A stretch of 64,000 bases of DNA from Vanessa cardui (Eukaryota > Arthropoda > Insecta > Lepidoptera > Nymphalidae): NCBI RefSeq assembly GCF_905220365.1, contig NC_061138.1, positions 13,035,814 to 13,099,813 of the forward strand, in the 5' to 3' direction. The notes beneath the pieces were generated by a model, which searched no databases, was not told where the DNA came from, and worked only from the letters and a program-made list of their open reading frames with translations. This document shows, in pieces, positions 47,601-59,200 of the stretch. The position numbers and the translations under genes were made by a program. Positions within the stretch are counted from its first letter, which is position 1; each line of letters opens with the position of its first letter.

Positions 47601-48396
47601 TATCAGACAAATCACCAGGTGAGAGATTTGATGAAGTGCTGCTGTTTTTATCACTAGCATAGCTATCAAAGCCTAGGCATTCAATCGAACTGGGGCTTAT
47701 AAGGCTATCTGGCAATATTTCTACTGACTCAGAATTTAGTTTTAAGCCCATACTGCAACTGTGGGACACGGACTGGCACGATGCAGCCTCAGAGTCAGGT
47801 GTAGACTTTAAACTTTGTGACAATACTTCCACTGAGTCAGAACTATTTCTACTAGACATGAATGACAGCACATTTGACATGGAGGAATTACGTCTTTCAT
47901 CTATCTTCTTTGTTTCCTCTTTGGTTAAATTAAGGCACTCGGCACCATCAGACATCACCAGCTGGCTTTTTGAAAATAAATCATCCTGACTATCATATTT
48001 GCCTGCAATAACATTCATGGACTTTGCTTTTGGAGGTCGGACAATCGTATCCGTTTTTGGCTGTTCAAAGAATGAGCCAGCAAATGATCCCCACAGACTT
48101 TGAGAATTGGATTTTGAGGGGCTTTCGGTCACCACAGGCTGCTCTTTTATGGCATCAGTTTCTCCGCTTTCGGCGCTGACAGTGAGACCCCAAGAGGAAA
48201 AGAAATCGGAGTTATCCTGTTGAGGTGTGTTACTCGTACTAGGTGATGATTTAGACGTTGATGGACCCTCTGCTTCATCTTCCTGCTCCTCATTACTGTC
48301 ATCCTGAATATCTAACGCTTTATCAATAGTTTTCTGGGCTTCTTTCAGTGCTGACTTGGCTAAGCTGGTTAGCCCCGAAGTATCGAACCAATTCAT
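41642..48396 (-). CDS. Tmf1: TMF1 golgin (TATA element modulatory factor), complete, 10 exons
   Basis: TMF1 is a Golgi coiled-coil tether that captures vesicles. Exons on the minus strand: 48396-46501, 46130-45916, 45425-45284, 43483-43264, 43193-43002, 42932-42740, 42667-42523, 42260-42180, 42080-41871, 41791-41642. The sum is 1,147 residues, against about 1,090 in human. The N-terminus MNWFDTSGLTSLAKSALKEA matches the conserved TMF vesicle-capture motif with its Trp-Phe pair. Residues 30-550 are Ser-rich and acidic, probably disordered. A coiled coil starts at about residue 560 (MRRLCEMAEILDARENRLME) and fills the remainder. The C-terminal TMF domain is clear (QEQYDALLQMYGEKEEQLAE, then DVTQLYKEQLDELV). 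All splice phases agree. Exons 4-10 are extremely GC-rich and Ala/Arg-biased, whereas exons 1-3 are not. Drosophila has one counterpart. Confidence 0.95.
43484..45283 (-). other. TMF1 intron 3
   Basis: A 1.8-kb AT-rich intron between AT-balanced exon 3 and GC-rich exon 4. It contains the MITE at 44734-45183. At about 44196-44390 there is a sequence ('gaatttggtatgaagcaaac', then 'aaggacatgggctacttttt') typical of old non-autonomous Helitron or LINE tails in Lepidoptera. Confidence 0.6.
44734..45183. mobile_element. MITE with perfect 16-bp terminal inverted repeats, in TMF1 intron
   Basis: The outermost 16 bases TAATAGGCTATTTGAC (44734-44749) recur as an exact inverted copy at 45168-45183. The terminal TA on each side may be the target duplication. 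The interior carries 'aaacgtttgtcacgtgacac' and a perfect TGACGTCA at 44991-44998, and no open frame. A diverged relative lacking clear ends lies at about 52797-53185. The right end lies 100 bases from the exon at 45284-45425. Confidence 0.85.
46185..46350 (-). repeat. Dispersed repeat family D in TMF1 intron 1, antisense
   Basis: The segment 'agagtaactactgagtttct', 'tgccggttcttctcggtag', 'gaaccggtggtagcttcac' and 'acttgaataaagtatac' is the reverse complement of the block order in the copy at 10208-10392. It lies in sense orientation for neither gene domain and has no coding capacity. Confidence 0.8.
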
Positions 48397-48809
48397 TTTG
48401 AGAAAACATCAGATACTTAAAACAGAAGATAAACGTAGCACACTTCTCGTTCTACACCCAAATCGTAAAAAACCTTGTTTTATTTTGTCATATAAATCAC
48501 AACATAAATTTTACAGCACACAAATGACGTTTACATTCCATTTTGTGTTTATCTTTACGCAATGTCAGTTTATTAATTGATAAAAGGTAGTAATATTTAT
48601 TTTAATGTTTATTTTTAATAAAATTTCGTTTCAACATTCACAGCACTTTGTATTTTTTTTTTAATAAAAAATATAGAAAAGTGTCAAATCAGGTTGAGTT
48701 TACTTTTCCAACAAGCGATTTGACATTTACATCACAAATCTACGTCATCTATCGGAGGCGAATATTTTGATTGTACTATACGTATTGTATTTTTGACCAA
48801 GCAGCCACA

Positions 48810-48903
48810 GCTCCAGTGGCGCAATTGGTTAGCGCACGGTACTTATAAGACAGTGTTCGTGTGAGATATGCCGGGGTTGTGAGTTCGAGCCTCACCTGGA
48901 GCA
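48810..48903 (+). tRNA. tRNA-Ile(UAU) with intron
   Basis: Acceptor stem GCTCCAG pairs with CTGGAGC at the 3' end, followed by discriminator A. The D arm includes GGCGCAATTGGTTAGCGC. The anticodon loop reads CTTATAA with anticodon TAT. An intron of about 20 bases (GACAGTGTTCGTGTGAGATA region) sits after the base next to the anticodon, as in animal tRNA-Ile(UAU) genes. The T arm is GTGAGTTCGAGCCTCAC. A run of six T follows at 48905-48910 as terminator. It is identical over its full length to the inverted copy at 50576-50669. It lies 414 bp upstream of the TMF1 start codon, on the opposite strand. Confidence 0.96.
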
Positions 48904-50575
48904 TATTTTTTAGTTTTAAAAATAAGATTTCAATTTTATATTTTTATAGTAAATATTTTCTACAAAATTTCTCAACAATATTTTCAATTTTATACTACAT
49001 ATACTAATAATTTTGCTTCGTTTATTTAACTAATGGTTAGCTTTTTCAAGTGCAGATACCGACCTCCCAGGTTCGAATCTCTTACCTGGATAGTAATAGT
49101 AACTTTGGTATTTTTTTCAATTAATTTATATTATCGGTTGTGTTTGCTCCCTGTATCGTAAAGTGCTTAATGCCATGTCGTGCCTATTCCACGCATAGCA
49201 ATAATGCTTCATGGAGTAAACTGAGTACGTACTGTATGCTTATTAATGCGTAGGTAGTTATTGCGACAGTCAGTACCTAGATTTTAGCAACGGAATAGCG
49301 TCGTTGACCATTTCCATTGGACCTGGATGGATATAAAGCGGACACATGGTCCGCTTTATATCCATCCACGATAGCACGCGAAAGAAATTAAGTGGTGACC
49401 GCCGAAGAAAGGGAGAGGGTACCGCTGTTTTAGTGAGTATTCCGGTTTACTGGGGCGCACTGGGTGTCCTCGATATCAGTGAGTCCCACATACTCCGCAA
49501 CCCCATTTCGTGTGGGATAATCGCGTGATGTGTTTGTCAAGTGCTTTCGCGATTCACGTAGCCTCGCGCCCCAAAAGTTAAGGATCAAATTTGATACTTG
49601 ATTAGACTGATTGATATTTCTATAGCCTCTATGTCAATTGAAAATTTTATTTTTTTTAAATAGTGTTAGCCTTTCTCTAGTTATATTTAAAAAAAATAAG
49701 AATAGTTTAATTATTAACCCCATTAGGGCATAATTCCAAATATATTATAGCTACTCGTTGAAAAGCACGAATAATATGTTGGACATTTGTATGATGCCAA
49801 ATACGTATTCCGTAGGCCTTTCTTTTTTTTACTTTTTATTGCTATATTTATATTATAAAAGGAATTTTTAAATTTAAATACATATATACCCTACTCGCTT
49901 GCAAATTTACATATAATTAAAAAAAATACGATACGATTTTACACATAGCCCTTCATCCTTATTTTGACACCCTTGAGGGGCGATTTAAATAAATAGCCTA
50001 AGATCTTTTTTGAGTTTCAAACTAAATACATACCAAATTTCATGAAAACAGTTTCAGTGATTTAGCCGTTAAAGCATTAAAGATCGAGAGAGTAAACAAC
50101 TTTTTCATTTATACAGTTAGTAGTTTATTTATTCAGTTACTATATTTATTTTTAAGTGTTAAAAGGGCGTGACAAATTAATTAAAACATAGTTAATGTTG
50201 TTTGATCATGAGTTTGATCATCTTTATTCATAAAAAATCTACCGAGAGTACGAGTGCTAACAACTTAACAAGACGAACAAAATTAACGATTTTGTTTTAT
50301 TTACAGTAACAAGCATATCTCAGTCTAGTCTGTCTCTGTCCTGAAACGATAATTTATAATCACGTGAAAGTTCCACATCAATTGGATTAGTAATCGGGAA
50401 ATAACAAACAAAATGTTCTGCTATAACATATGTATGTTTGTGGATTGTATTGTTTTGAGTGATTATATTACAAAATCACATCACTTGTAACTAAAGATTA
50501 AACGTTTCGAAATTTATTTAAAATTAAAACTAAACATATTAAAAATATAACATATCTACTATGATGTAAAAAATA
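48904..50575. other. Spacer between the inverted tRNA genes
   Basis: It holds a tRNA-like remnant at about 49030-49092 ('aatggttagc' A-box-like and 'ggttcgaatc' B-box-like, no complete fold). A strong hairpin lies at 49324-49368. GC-raised repeat-like sequence at about 49376-49560 ('gagtattccggtttactggg', then 'gtgagtcccacatactccg') resembles the 3' region of a non-LTR element. At about 49950-50115 there is an antisense-type tail ('ataccaaatttcatgaaaac') of the kind seen at the end of lepidopteran non-autonomous elements. Confidence 0.45.
49324..49368. repeat. Perfect 20-bp inverted repeat with 5-base loop
   Basis: The arms are 49324-49343 and 49349-49368, with loop ACATG between. The arm includes GGATATAAAGCGGAC. 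Pairing is uninterrupted for 20 bases, far longer than expected by chance. It may be a terminal fold of the adjacent repeat or a small foldback element. A hairpin RNA is possible but unsupported. Confidence 0.85.
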
Positions 50576-50669
50576 TGCTCCAGGTGAGGCTCGAACTCAC
50601 AACCCCGGCATATCTCACACGAACACTGTCTTATAAGTACCGTGCGCTAACCAATTGCGCCACTGGAGC
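50576..50669 (-). tRNA. tRNA-Ile(UAU) with intron, second copy
   Basis: On the minus strand it is base-for-base identical to the gene at 48810-48903, intron included. It has the same CTTATAA anticodon loop, the same acceptor and T arms, discriminator A and a T-run (TATTTTTTA) just downstream. Flanking sequence beyond about ten bases does not match the first copy. The two genes therefore form an inverted pair about 1.7 kb apart, on opposite strands, each reading toward the other. Confidence 0.96.
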
Positions 50670-53289
50670 TGACTGTACTTCGGGCAAAATTGGTACATGT
50701 TCATGGCTTTTTTTTTTAATCTATTCAATAATCATTAGAAGCGAATCTTATGTTGAACGTAACCGACATAGTTTAATTTCAAAACAATGGAATGATAATT
50801 GGTTAGTTTTTCGTAGTTAACAATTATAATTGATGAATTTTAATTTGAAGCTTATATATTAGCGTTAAAAGAAAGAAACATTGAAGTAACTCATACCTAA
50901 CTAAAGTTAGCTTTTTATTTATTTAATTGTGTACCCTCGTTACTGTGACCGGTGTATAGGTTTTGATCTATTACCAACTAAGCAATGAGTTTAGTAGAAA
51001 AAAGTGTGCTCAGTCAAGGCGTAAGTCAAACCAATTAAAAATGTATTCATATTTTAATAAATGGGACGCTTTATCGGTTTCTCTGATTTCAGTTCAGCGA
51101 CACGAATCAAACTACCTATTAACCAACAGTTGTGATTAGAGAATCGATTTAGATAAAATCTACAAGACTACGTAAAAAAAACAATAACATGTTGGGAGAT
51201 AATAACAATATTTTAGTACAACGTTTTATATTCATTAAACCTAGATAAAGATTTAATTTAGGTACTTGATAGGCTTTGTGGAAGTCTGTCGGGTCTGATA
51301 CCATCGTGTATTATACCGCTAAACAGCCTTTCTTATATTGTTATGAGTATTACGCGTGCGAATTTGAACCCATGACTGTATGTTAATGTTTTACAAGCAC
51401 TGAAGCCATGTCGGCTCATTATGTACACATTTATGATTTAAAATGAGACAGGAGGTGTGTTAATGACATTATAATGGCAAAGGCGTAATGAAAAGATGTT
51501 ATTATCTTTGATACGTGTGGTCCTGCTATTATAATGGCAATTGACGTAGATATTGCATTATATGCCGGTTTATTGTAGGTACAACATTGTATCCAGTGCA
51601 TCATTTGTAACACAATACGCATCAGGTAATATTCATATAAGCAAGGTCATCTGCGGCTACAAAGAATAGTCGTTGGCAAGCAAAAACAACCACACTTTGT
51701 ATCAACATTATGGTGGCTCTTGCCTTGTAGTCTTATTACTCTGAGAAAAACGTCAAATCATTAAAAAATTGTAAATTGTCTTTGATTAGTAACATATATT
51801 AAAGGTATTACACAGTATACCAGAAGGCTATCTATGAGCACCGTCATACTGAAGAGTAATAATATTGCAATAATATAATACACACAGATACCAATCTTTA
51901 TTCCATCAATTTTAGCGGCGGATTTCCATAAAGGTCAATTAGCCCCGGGCTAAGGTCGGCAAAATTTAGGGTGTCAAAACTTACTATCTGACCTTTTTTA
52001 GGTAGTAGTAAAATTAATTATCTTATTGTATTCTGATACATCGTATGATTTTCGCGCTCTACCTGACAAGAAAGTGATAATTTTGCACCCGAGGGTAGCC
52101 ATACAATTAAATCTGCTCACTGACATTATCCAAATGAACGGCAGTGGGACAAAACGATTATAGTGACACTTTATATATTTAGAGTATTCATCTCATAACT
52201 GTAAAAAACTACTGTAATTTAATTGTTTACCTAAACATAAATTAAAAAATATATATTTTTCGAGTTTGGTAATTGAATATTAAAAAATTAATATTTCAAT
52301 TTCCAAACTCGAAAATATACTTATATCTTAAAGTCTAAAGAGGACTGGTACCTACATACGATGCACTTTGAATAGGTATTCTGAAAACAAATGTAATTTG
52401 TAACGTATCTAAGCTTTGATCTACTTTTCCAAGTCACAAGGATCGATTGAATTGTATGATCCCCTAACGAAAATAGCAATCTAGAAATACCGTTCTTGCT
52501 TCCATTAATTAATTATATTAAATTATCCTGCATTGAAAACGACAAATGTGAACTCTAGTCTCATTGGTAATATATAATATTTTATCGAGTATTATATCTA
52601 ATTTATCTCTGTTTTTAACAAGCGATTTAATTTTCGTTCGATTCGTTTCCTTTTTAACACAACGCGCTGTTACTGAATTATAAGAATTAAAAACTAAAGA
52701 TTATGTCCGTATTTATCTTTTATAGATAAATCAATGACCGTTAAAAGATAAGAGAAATAGAATAAAGAACTGGCACATAACTAATATACATATAAGGCAA
52801 TATGACAATGCGAAAAATAAAGTATCGACAATCATAATCATCAATTATGTAACCAGTACATATTATGAGTTTAGAAATAGTTATTTATTGACGAAAACTG
52901 AAAATAATAATTAATCTATTCAAAAATTCATAAATAAAATGCATATTTTTAAACGTTTGTCACGTGATACGAAACGCTCTTGATTGATCGGGCTTATGAT
53001 GACGTCACTTGCTCGTTAACCTCATTTGCTTACTGTATGTGGATTATATGTGCCACAGATTATAACATAGGCAAGTGACGTCACCGATCCCATTGCAGCG
53101 CCATATTATCAAAGTATTTATATTACCTATTTAAATATTGAAAATTTAATTTGATATTTTTAGCAAATATGGTACTAGAATAAAAAAAAAATTATAAAAT
53201 GCATTAAAGTTAAGGATAAAAATACAACCTTATATTGATATTATAATTTATTATTAATTAATTAATTTACATTAAAATATATTTGTAAT
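50670..53289. other. Gene-free spacer between tRNA-Ile and TVP23
   Basis: AT-rich. It holds an imperfect palindrome at about 52252-52319 (arms of about 30 bases around 'ttttcgagtttgg') and a diverged relative of the 44734 MITE at about 52797-53185. The region at about 51930-52100 contains 'gcggatttccataaaggtca', a short block I could not match elsewhere. No gene is supported. Confidence 0.5.
52797..53185 (+). repeat. Diverged relative of the TMF1-intron MITE
   Basis: It shares block order with 44734-45183: 'atgacaatgcgaaaaataaa', 'tattatgagttta', 'aaacgtttgtcacgtga', 'cgggcttatgatga', 'agtgacgtcaccga' and 'gcagcgccatatt'. The ends lack the perfect 16-bp terminal repeat. This copy has two perfect TGACGTCA sites (53000-53007 and 53076-53083) within an inverted 'gacgtcacttgc' pair. 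Confidence 0.75.
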
Positions 53290-56200
53290 CTATATGACGC
53301 CAGTGTTGCCAGTCGTCGGCGGCGCGGGCTGCGCGAACATGAACGACGACGCGTTCTGCAGCAGCTGCTTCTTGACGAAGTCTGTGGTCGCGGACTGAAG
53401 GTTCTCTTTCGCGCCAAACTTGCATTTGACGTATCCGTACAGGTTGGCGCCAGTCAATGTTAGCGCGATTAAAACCAACAGCTAGAAAAAACATCATCAT
53501 CAAGGTCATAGATAATCTCTCAATAGGAGTAAATAAGTTTTTTAAGTGTGAGAACACCGTCACATATCAAATTTAAAAAAAATGATTACATAGATTAAAA
53601 ATACCAAAATTGCCAGAAATACAAAACAAAAAAAACACAAAAAAGGTTAGATAATTTACAATTAAATATTTAATTTTATCGAATTAAAAAATAATCTATT
53701 AAATGGAAAAGACAATGAGAAGAGTAGAGCCATCAAAGTTATCTAATCCGTTAAGGATGTATATATATCAATATAACATACCATCCATTTAAATTTAAGT
53801 CCAAAGAGGCATATGATGAAGAAGCCTGACCAGATAAGTGGACAAAGTATCAGACCCATCCAGAATAAACGGCTCTCGTTGCGGTTTACACGGTTCTGTG
53901 AATTAATAATACATTACGTTCACATTTGCCTTACATGTACATATACAGGAACCTTTTCTCCACATAAGAATAATGTAAGGTACTATTTTATTATAAACAA
54001 AATTAAACTTCATGCTTTATGTTATTTCTATAAAAGTACATCGTTTAATAAATAAATACTTATGCAATTATGTATTAAGCTGAAGTAATTGAATATTAAA
54101 AAAAAAGAAATTAAATGGATTATAAATGTATTATTTTTTTCAAAATGACATGTCAACATTGAAGCATATCGCGATAAATTAGCATATGCGACGAGCGCAC
54201 ACAAGGACAGGACGTATGACTCCTATTATTATTTGTCCAGAACTAGGTAGCTTTTATAAGGTACATTAACTTACCACTTGAATAAAAAAAACTTAGCGCC
54301 TTAATTTATCGTATTAATTAATGAACTCATAATTTAGTTGTCATTTATCAATTTTCGAATCAAATAACAGTTGGACTATAAATTTTATAAGGCAACACTT
54401 TATAATAAAATTACTAATATTAAAAAGTAAGTGTGTAAAATTTACTATGATTTACAATCAATTTAATATTTTACACAAAGTTTTTATTATTTATAAATGC
54501 ACTGTATGTTTATCCAATATATTTTAATAATTTCGGTAATTTATTATAAATCATAGTTATCAAAATAAAGCTATATTTTGAATTGTAAACAATAAAATAT
54601 AGTATAGTTATGCATATACTTAACAATAACAGTAACTGAGATGCAGAAATTGGAAGAAGCACTCATAAGTATAAAGTTTGGAGTTCATCTGAGATGACTG
54701 GGAAAAAACCATGTCTTAACCTCCACAAGCAAGTAAAATCATCATCATCATCATCATCAACAGCCTATTTTTGTCCACTGTTGGACATAGGCCTCTCCCA
54801 GTGCACGCCACTGTGGTCTTTCTCCGGCTACTCGCATCCAGCTCCTGCCTGCCGCCTTGCGTATATCGTCACTCCACCGTGCCTGAGGACGTCCTACACT
54901 ACGTTTGCCGAGACGCGGTCTCCACTCTAGAACACGTTTTCCCCAACGGTTGTCGGTTCTACGACAAATATGACCAGCCCACTGCCACTTCAGCTTACTA
55001 ATCCGGTGGGCTATGTCGATGACTTTGGTTCTTTGACGGATAACCTCATTTCTGATGCGATCCCTCAAAGAAACGCCGAGCATAGCCCTTTCCATAGCAC
55101 GCTGAGCGACTTTAAGTTGGTGGACCAGCCTTGTCGTGAGTGTCCACGTTTCGGCTCCGTATGTCATGACGGGTAGGACGCACTGATTGAAGACTTTCGT
55201 CTTAAGGCACTGTGGGATCGACGATGTTAGGATTCGACGTAACTTCCCAAATGCTGCCCAACCCAGCTGAATTCTTCTATTCACCTCGTCCTCAAGGTTG
55301 TTTCTACCTAATCGCAGAGTCTGCCCGAGGTAGACATATTTTTGAACAACTTCGAGAACGGTACCGTGTATCGTAGTCGGTTCCGGTAGAACATGTTCAT
55401 TGAACATGACCTTGGTTTTATCCAAGTTCATCCGTAGGCCGATACGCATAGAAGAATCAGCCAGCTCGTTCAGCATTTGTTGTAGGTCCTGCAGCGTTTC
55501 TGCCACGATGACGATGTCGTCTGCGAATCTCAAGTGAGAGATGTATTCGCCATTGATGTTAATGCCACGTCCTTTCCAGTTCAGCGTCTTGAACATATCC
55601 TCCATTGCATTAGTGAACAATTTGGGGGAAATAACGTCCCCTTGTCTCACTCCTCGATGCAATGGTATGGGATTTGTTTGCTGATTTTGTACTCGGACGG
55701 ACATGGTGGCAGCTTCGTAGAGACATCTCATCACTTGGATGTATCGCCAATCAACTTGGCAACGCTGCAGGGACTCCAGAACAGCCCAGATTTCGACCGA
55801 GTCAAAGGCCTTCTCATAGTCCACGAATGCAAGACACAGGGGCCGATTATACTCATGGGACTTCTGTATAATCTGCCGCACTGTATGGATGTGGTCTATG
55901 GTGCCGTATCCGGTCCGAAACCCGGCCTGCTCCGGGGGTTGGAATTCGTCGAATCTTCGCGCAAGACGGTTCGTGATCACTCTTGAAAACAGCTTATAGA
56001 CATGGCTCAGTAGGGATATGGGACGATAGTTCTTCAGCAGGGTTTTGTCTCCCTTTTTGAAGAACAGGACGACCACACTCCTACTCCACGCCTCCGGAGT
56101 TCTCCCTTCGAAGAGGACAGAGTTAAAAAGCGTCTGAAGTTCCCTAAGTACCGGTTTACCTCCCGCTTTTAATAGCTCTGTGGTAACGCCGTCCTCTCCA

Positions 56201-59200
56201 GGGGCTTTTCCATTTTTAAGCTGTCCAAGAGCAGTCTCGATTTCGCCAATACTGACTTCAGGCAGGTCTTCGGAGAAATGGCGTGTTAATGTAGCTCTAG
56301 GATCCTCATTTTCGGGATCAGGTCGAGATGCATGCGATGCGTATAACCGGCCGTAGAATTCCTCTACTTCCGAAAGTACTGCCGGCTTAGAAGAAACGAC
56401 TTCTCCACTTGCTGTGGTCAACTTCGTCAGGTGGCTCCTTCCAAGAGATTGTACGAACACCTTAGACCCCCGATTCTGCTCAATAGCTCTTTTTATTGCA
56501 AGAGTATTGGAGCACCGGAGGTCGTGTCGTACGCGCCTGCTGATCTCTTGGTTTAATTGCCGTTTCTCTGACGAAGTGACAGGTGGGTTTTCACGTCGTT
56601 TCTTCATGAGCCCCAAAGTCTCTTCCGAAAGGTTCGACTTCCTGCCCTTACGCTGCATGCCACAATATCTCGTGCCTTCTTCCCTGAGAATTCGAACTAC
56701 ATTTTCGAGGTTCTGGTTTACGTCCGTTGTGGTTTCCACGGCAGCGAATCGGTTCTCCAGGATTGACTGGAATGTTTCAGATCCCGCAATGGTTTGGAGC
56801 AGCTTTGGTCGGAGCGTGGACTTCATCAGACGGGCGCGCTCGGCCTTAAAATTGATATTCAGAGAGCCTCGGAGGAGTCGGTGATCACTACCGGTATTGA
56901 ACCTGTTAATCACTGAGACGTCTCTGAATATATGCCTCTTGTCCGTCATTATGAAGTCGATCTCGTTTTTCGTCATAGTGTCGGGGCTTTGCCACGTCCA
57001 CTTCCTTTGCGGCTGCTTCTTGAAGAAGGAGTTCATCAAGAAGAGCCCCTCCCGTTCGAGGAAGTTGACAAGCATTTGCCCCCTATGATTCCTGCTTCCA
57101 AGTCCATGGGGTCCTACTACCGATTCGCTGCAGTTCTGTACTCCCACTTTAGCGTTGAAGTCCCCCATGACAACGTTGTAGTGGGTTTTCGTGGTGAAGT
57201 GGAGGGCCCTCGATATGTCATCGAATAATTCTTCCACTTCATCGTCCGAGTGTGTCGAGGTCGGTGCGTACGCTTGCACCACCTTGAGGCTGTACCTCTC
57301 GGTGAGCTTTATAATGAGGTACGCTACCCTGTTCGACACACTGGAGATTTCCACCACGTTGTCAACTAGGGACTTATTTACCAGAAACCCAACGCCACCT
57401 TGGGATTGTTGGTCACCCTCTCGGAAGTACATTAGGTGGCCTGATTCGAGGGTTACGGTGTCCTCTCCCTCTCTACGGACTTCACATAGCCCTAATATGT
57501 GCCACCTAATTTTCCCAAGTTCTACCTCAAGTTGCGCTAGATGCGAGTCAAGCCGTAGCGTGCGTCCGTTGTACGTCGCAAGGGTCAGTCGGTTGTGGTG
57601 GCCTCCCGTAGCCCGGTGATTCTTAGCACCCCCCGTCCCGCCGTTACCATCGTCGCCACCATGACGAGGAATAGCGGGGCTGCCGGGAACTGGGGGCCGT
57701 GGCTTGCGTGTGTGCTGTATGTGGAGGTTGTGCCCATAATCGCCACGCTGGGCAGGCGGGTTGGCGATCGCAGGGCGTAGCTTCTCGCACCGGTGACGCT
57801 GCTGCCCGTCACCGGCCTGTGGTATTTAGCTACGCCTATTATGTTGATGGTTATACCGCCATCAGTCGGTCGCCAGAGCCTCGTTTGCTGGTCGGCAGGA
57901 TGCACCACGGGCAGGTGAGGTTGGCTTGGGGCACTAAGGTGTAGTTTGCGCCCCCTTACATCCCCAATATATGTAATAAACATAGAACTTATGCACAGAT
58001 GAGGTATATAGCGGGCAGTCCGCCCACTATACAATACTGGATCATTTTTAGTTATTTATATTGGTAATCTTGGGATCTACAGCCTTAGAAAACCCATCAA
58101 TAGTCTTAGTTGTGAAAAAACATTGCAAGAGTACTAACTATTACCTGCTTGGATTCAAATACCCAATGTGATTTCCCGTCATCATCCACATAGTTCCACC
58201 ATCTCAGACCTACGAGTAATCTTCCTGAAATTAAAAAAACAATTAAAATATTTTCTTAAATTTAAATCAGATGTAAATTTTAACATTATTAATCTATTAT
58301 ATAACTGTCATTGTATTACACAACATTAACATTAAATTACAGTAGGAAACATATTCATCCAAAACAAATACTGTTTAATAATAAAATTTAACTTATTTCT
58401 GACTGACATATACCCTTCTTACCACTTATGTTCTTAACAGTCCAGAAATCAGCTGATAAGAGAAGTATAACCAGCACAAAGCTTGCTATGAAGGAGTCGG
58501 AAAACCAGCCACATAATATATATACAACAATGGCTGCACTTCTGAAGATCAAGTGAAAAAACACAATGTATGGATGCCTGAAAGAAATAAATACTCATTA
58601 AGCTCTAGTTGTCATGTTATACACTAATATTTATGCCTTTAGCCTGGTCATATCATTTAATGTACATGATATTTATTAATTCATTAATATTTAATTATAA
58701 TATTCGACGAGATTAATACATAATATTCCACGAGTTATTTGGATTTCATTATAAAAGTACTGTTTTATAAGACTTCAGGAAATAACATTGTTTTCAATAC
58801 TTGCTGTATTCATTATAAAAAATTATGTTCATTAAAGTAGTGATTGAATACCATCGAAAGATATTTGACTATAATTTATTTTACAATTTGAAATAAAATA
58901 ACCTTAATAAAATGAAAGTTAACCTTAATTAAAGTTAAATTAACACTTCAGATATACTTGCTGACTTATATCTTACTGCAATAATTATACTTAACACCCA
59001 CATTATTCCGATGTATAATTTTGGAAAATAAAGATTCTATGTAAAATAATCAATTGTCTGCTTAAAAAAACACACTTTCACATTTATAATGGAAATAGAA
59101 AATCTGTCTCAATTTTCTACTGGCTGGCTTACAAAGGTACCATTTTGGAAGTTCAGAGTTTTTTCCTCAGGTTAAACCAATGAAAAATGTCATTTTCATG

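Noticed and set aside
55534..57228. Plus-strand ORFs of up to 156 codons
   Set aside because: They lie antisense to the RTE polyprotein with no motif of their own.
57585..58034. 149-codon minus-strand frame ahead of the RTE ORF as a separate gene
   Set aside because: It has no ATG and no recognised domain. It is mentioned only as a possible RTE leader frame.
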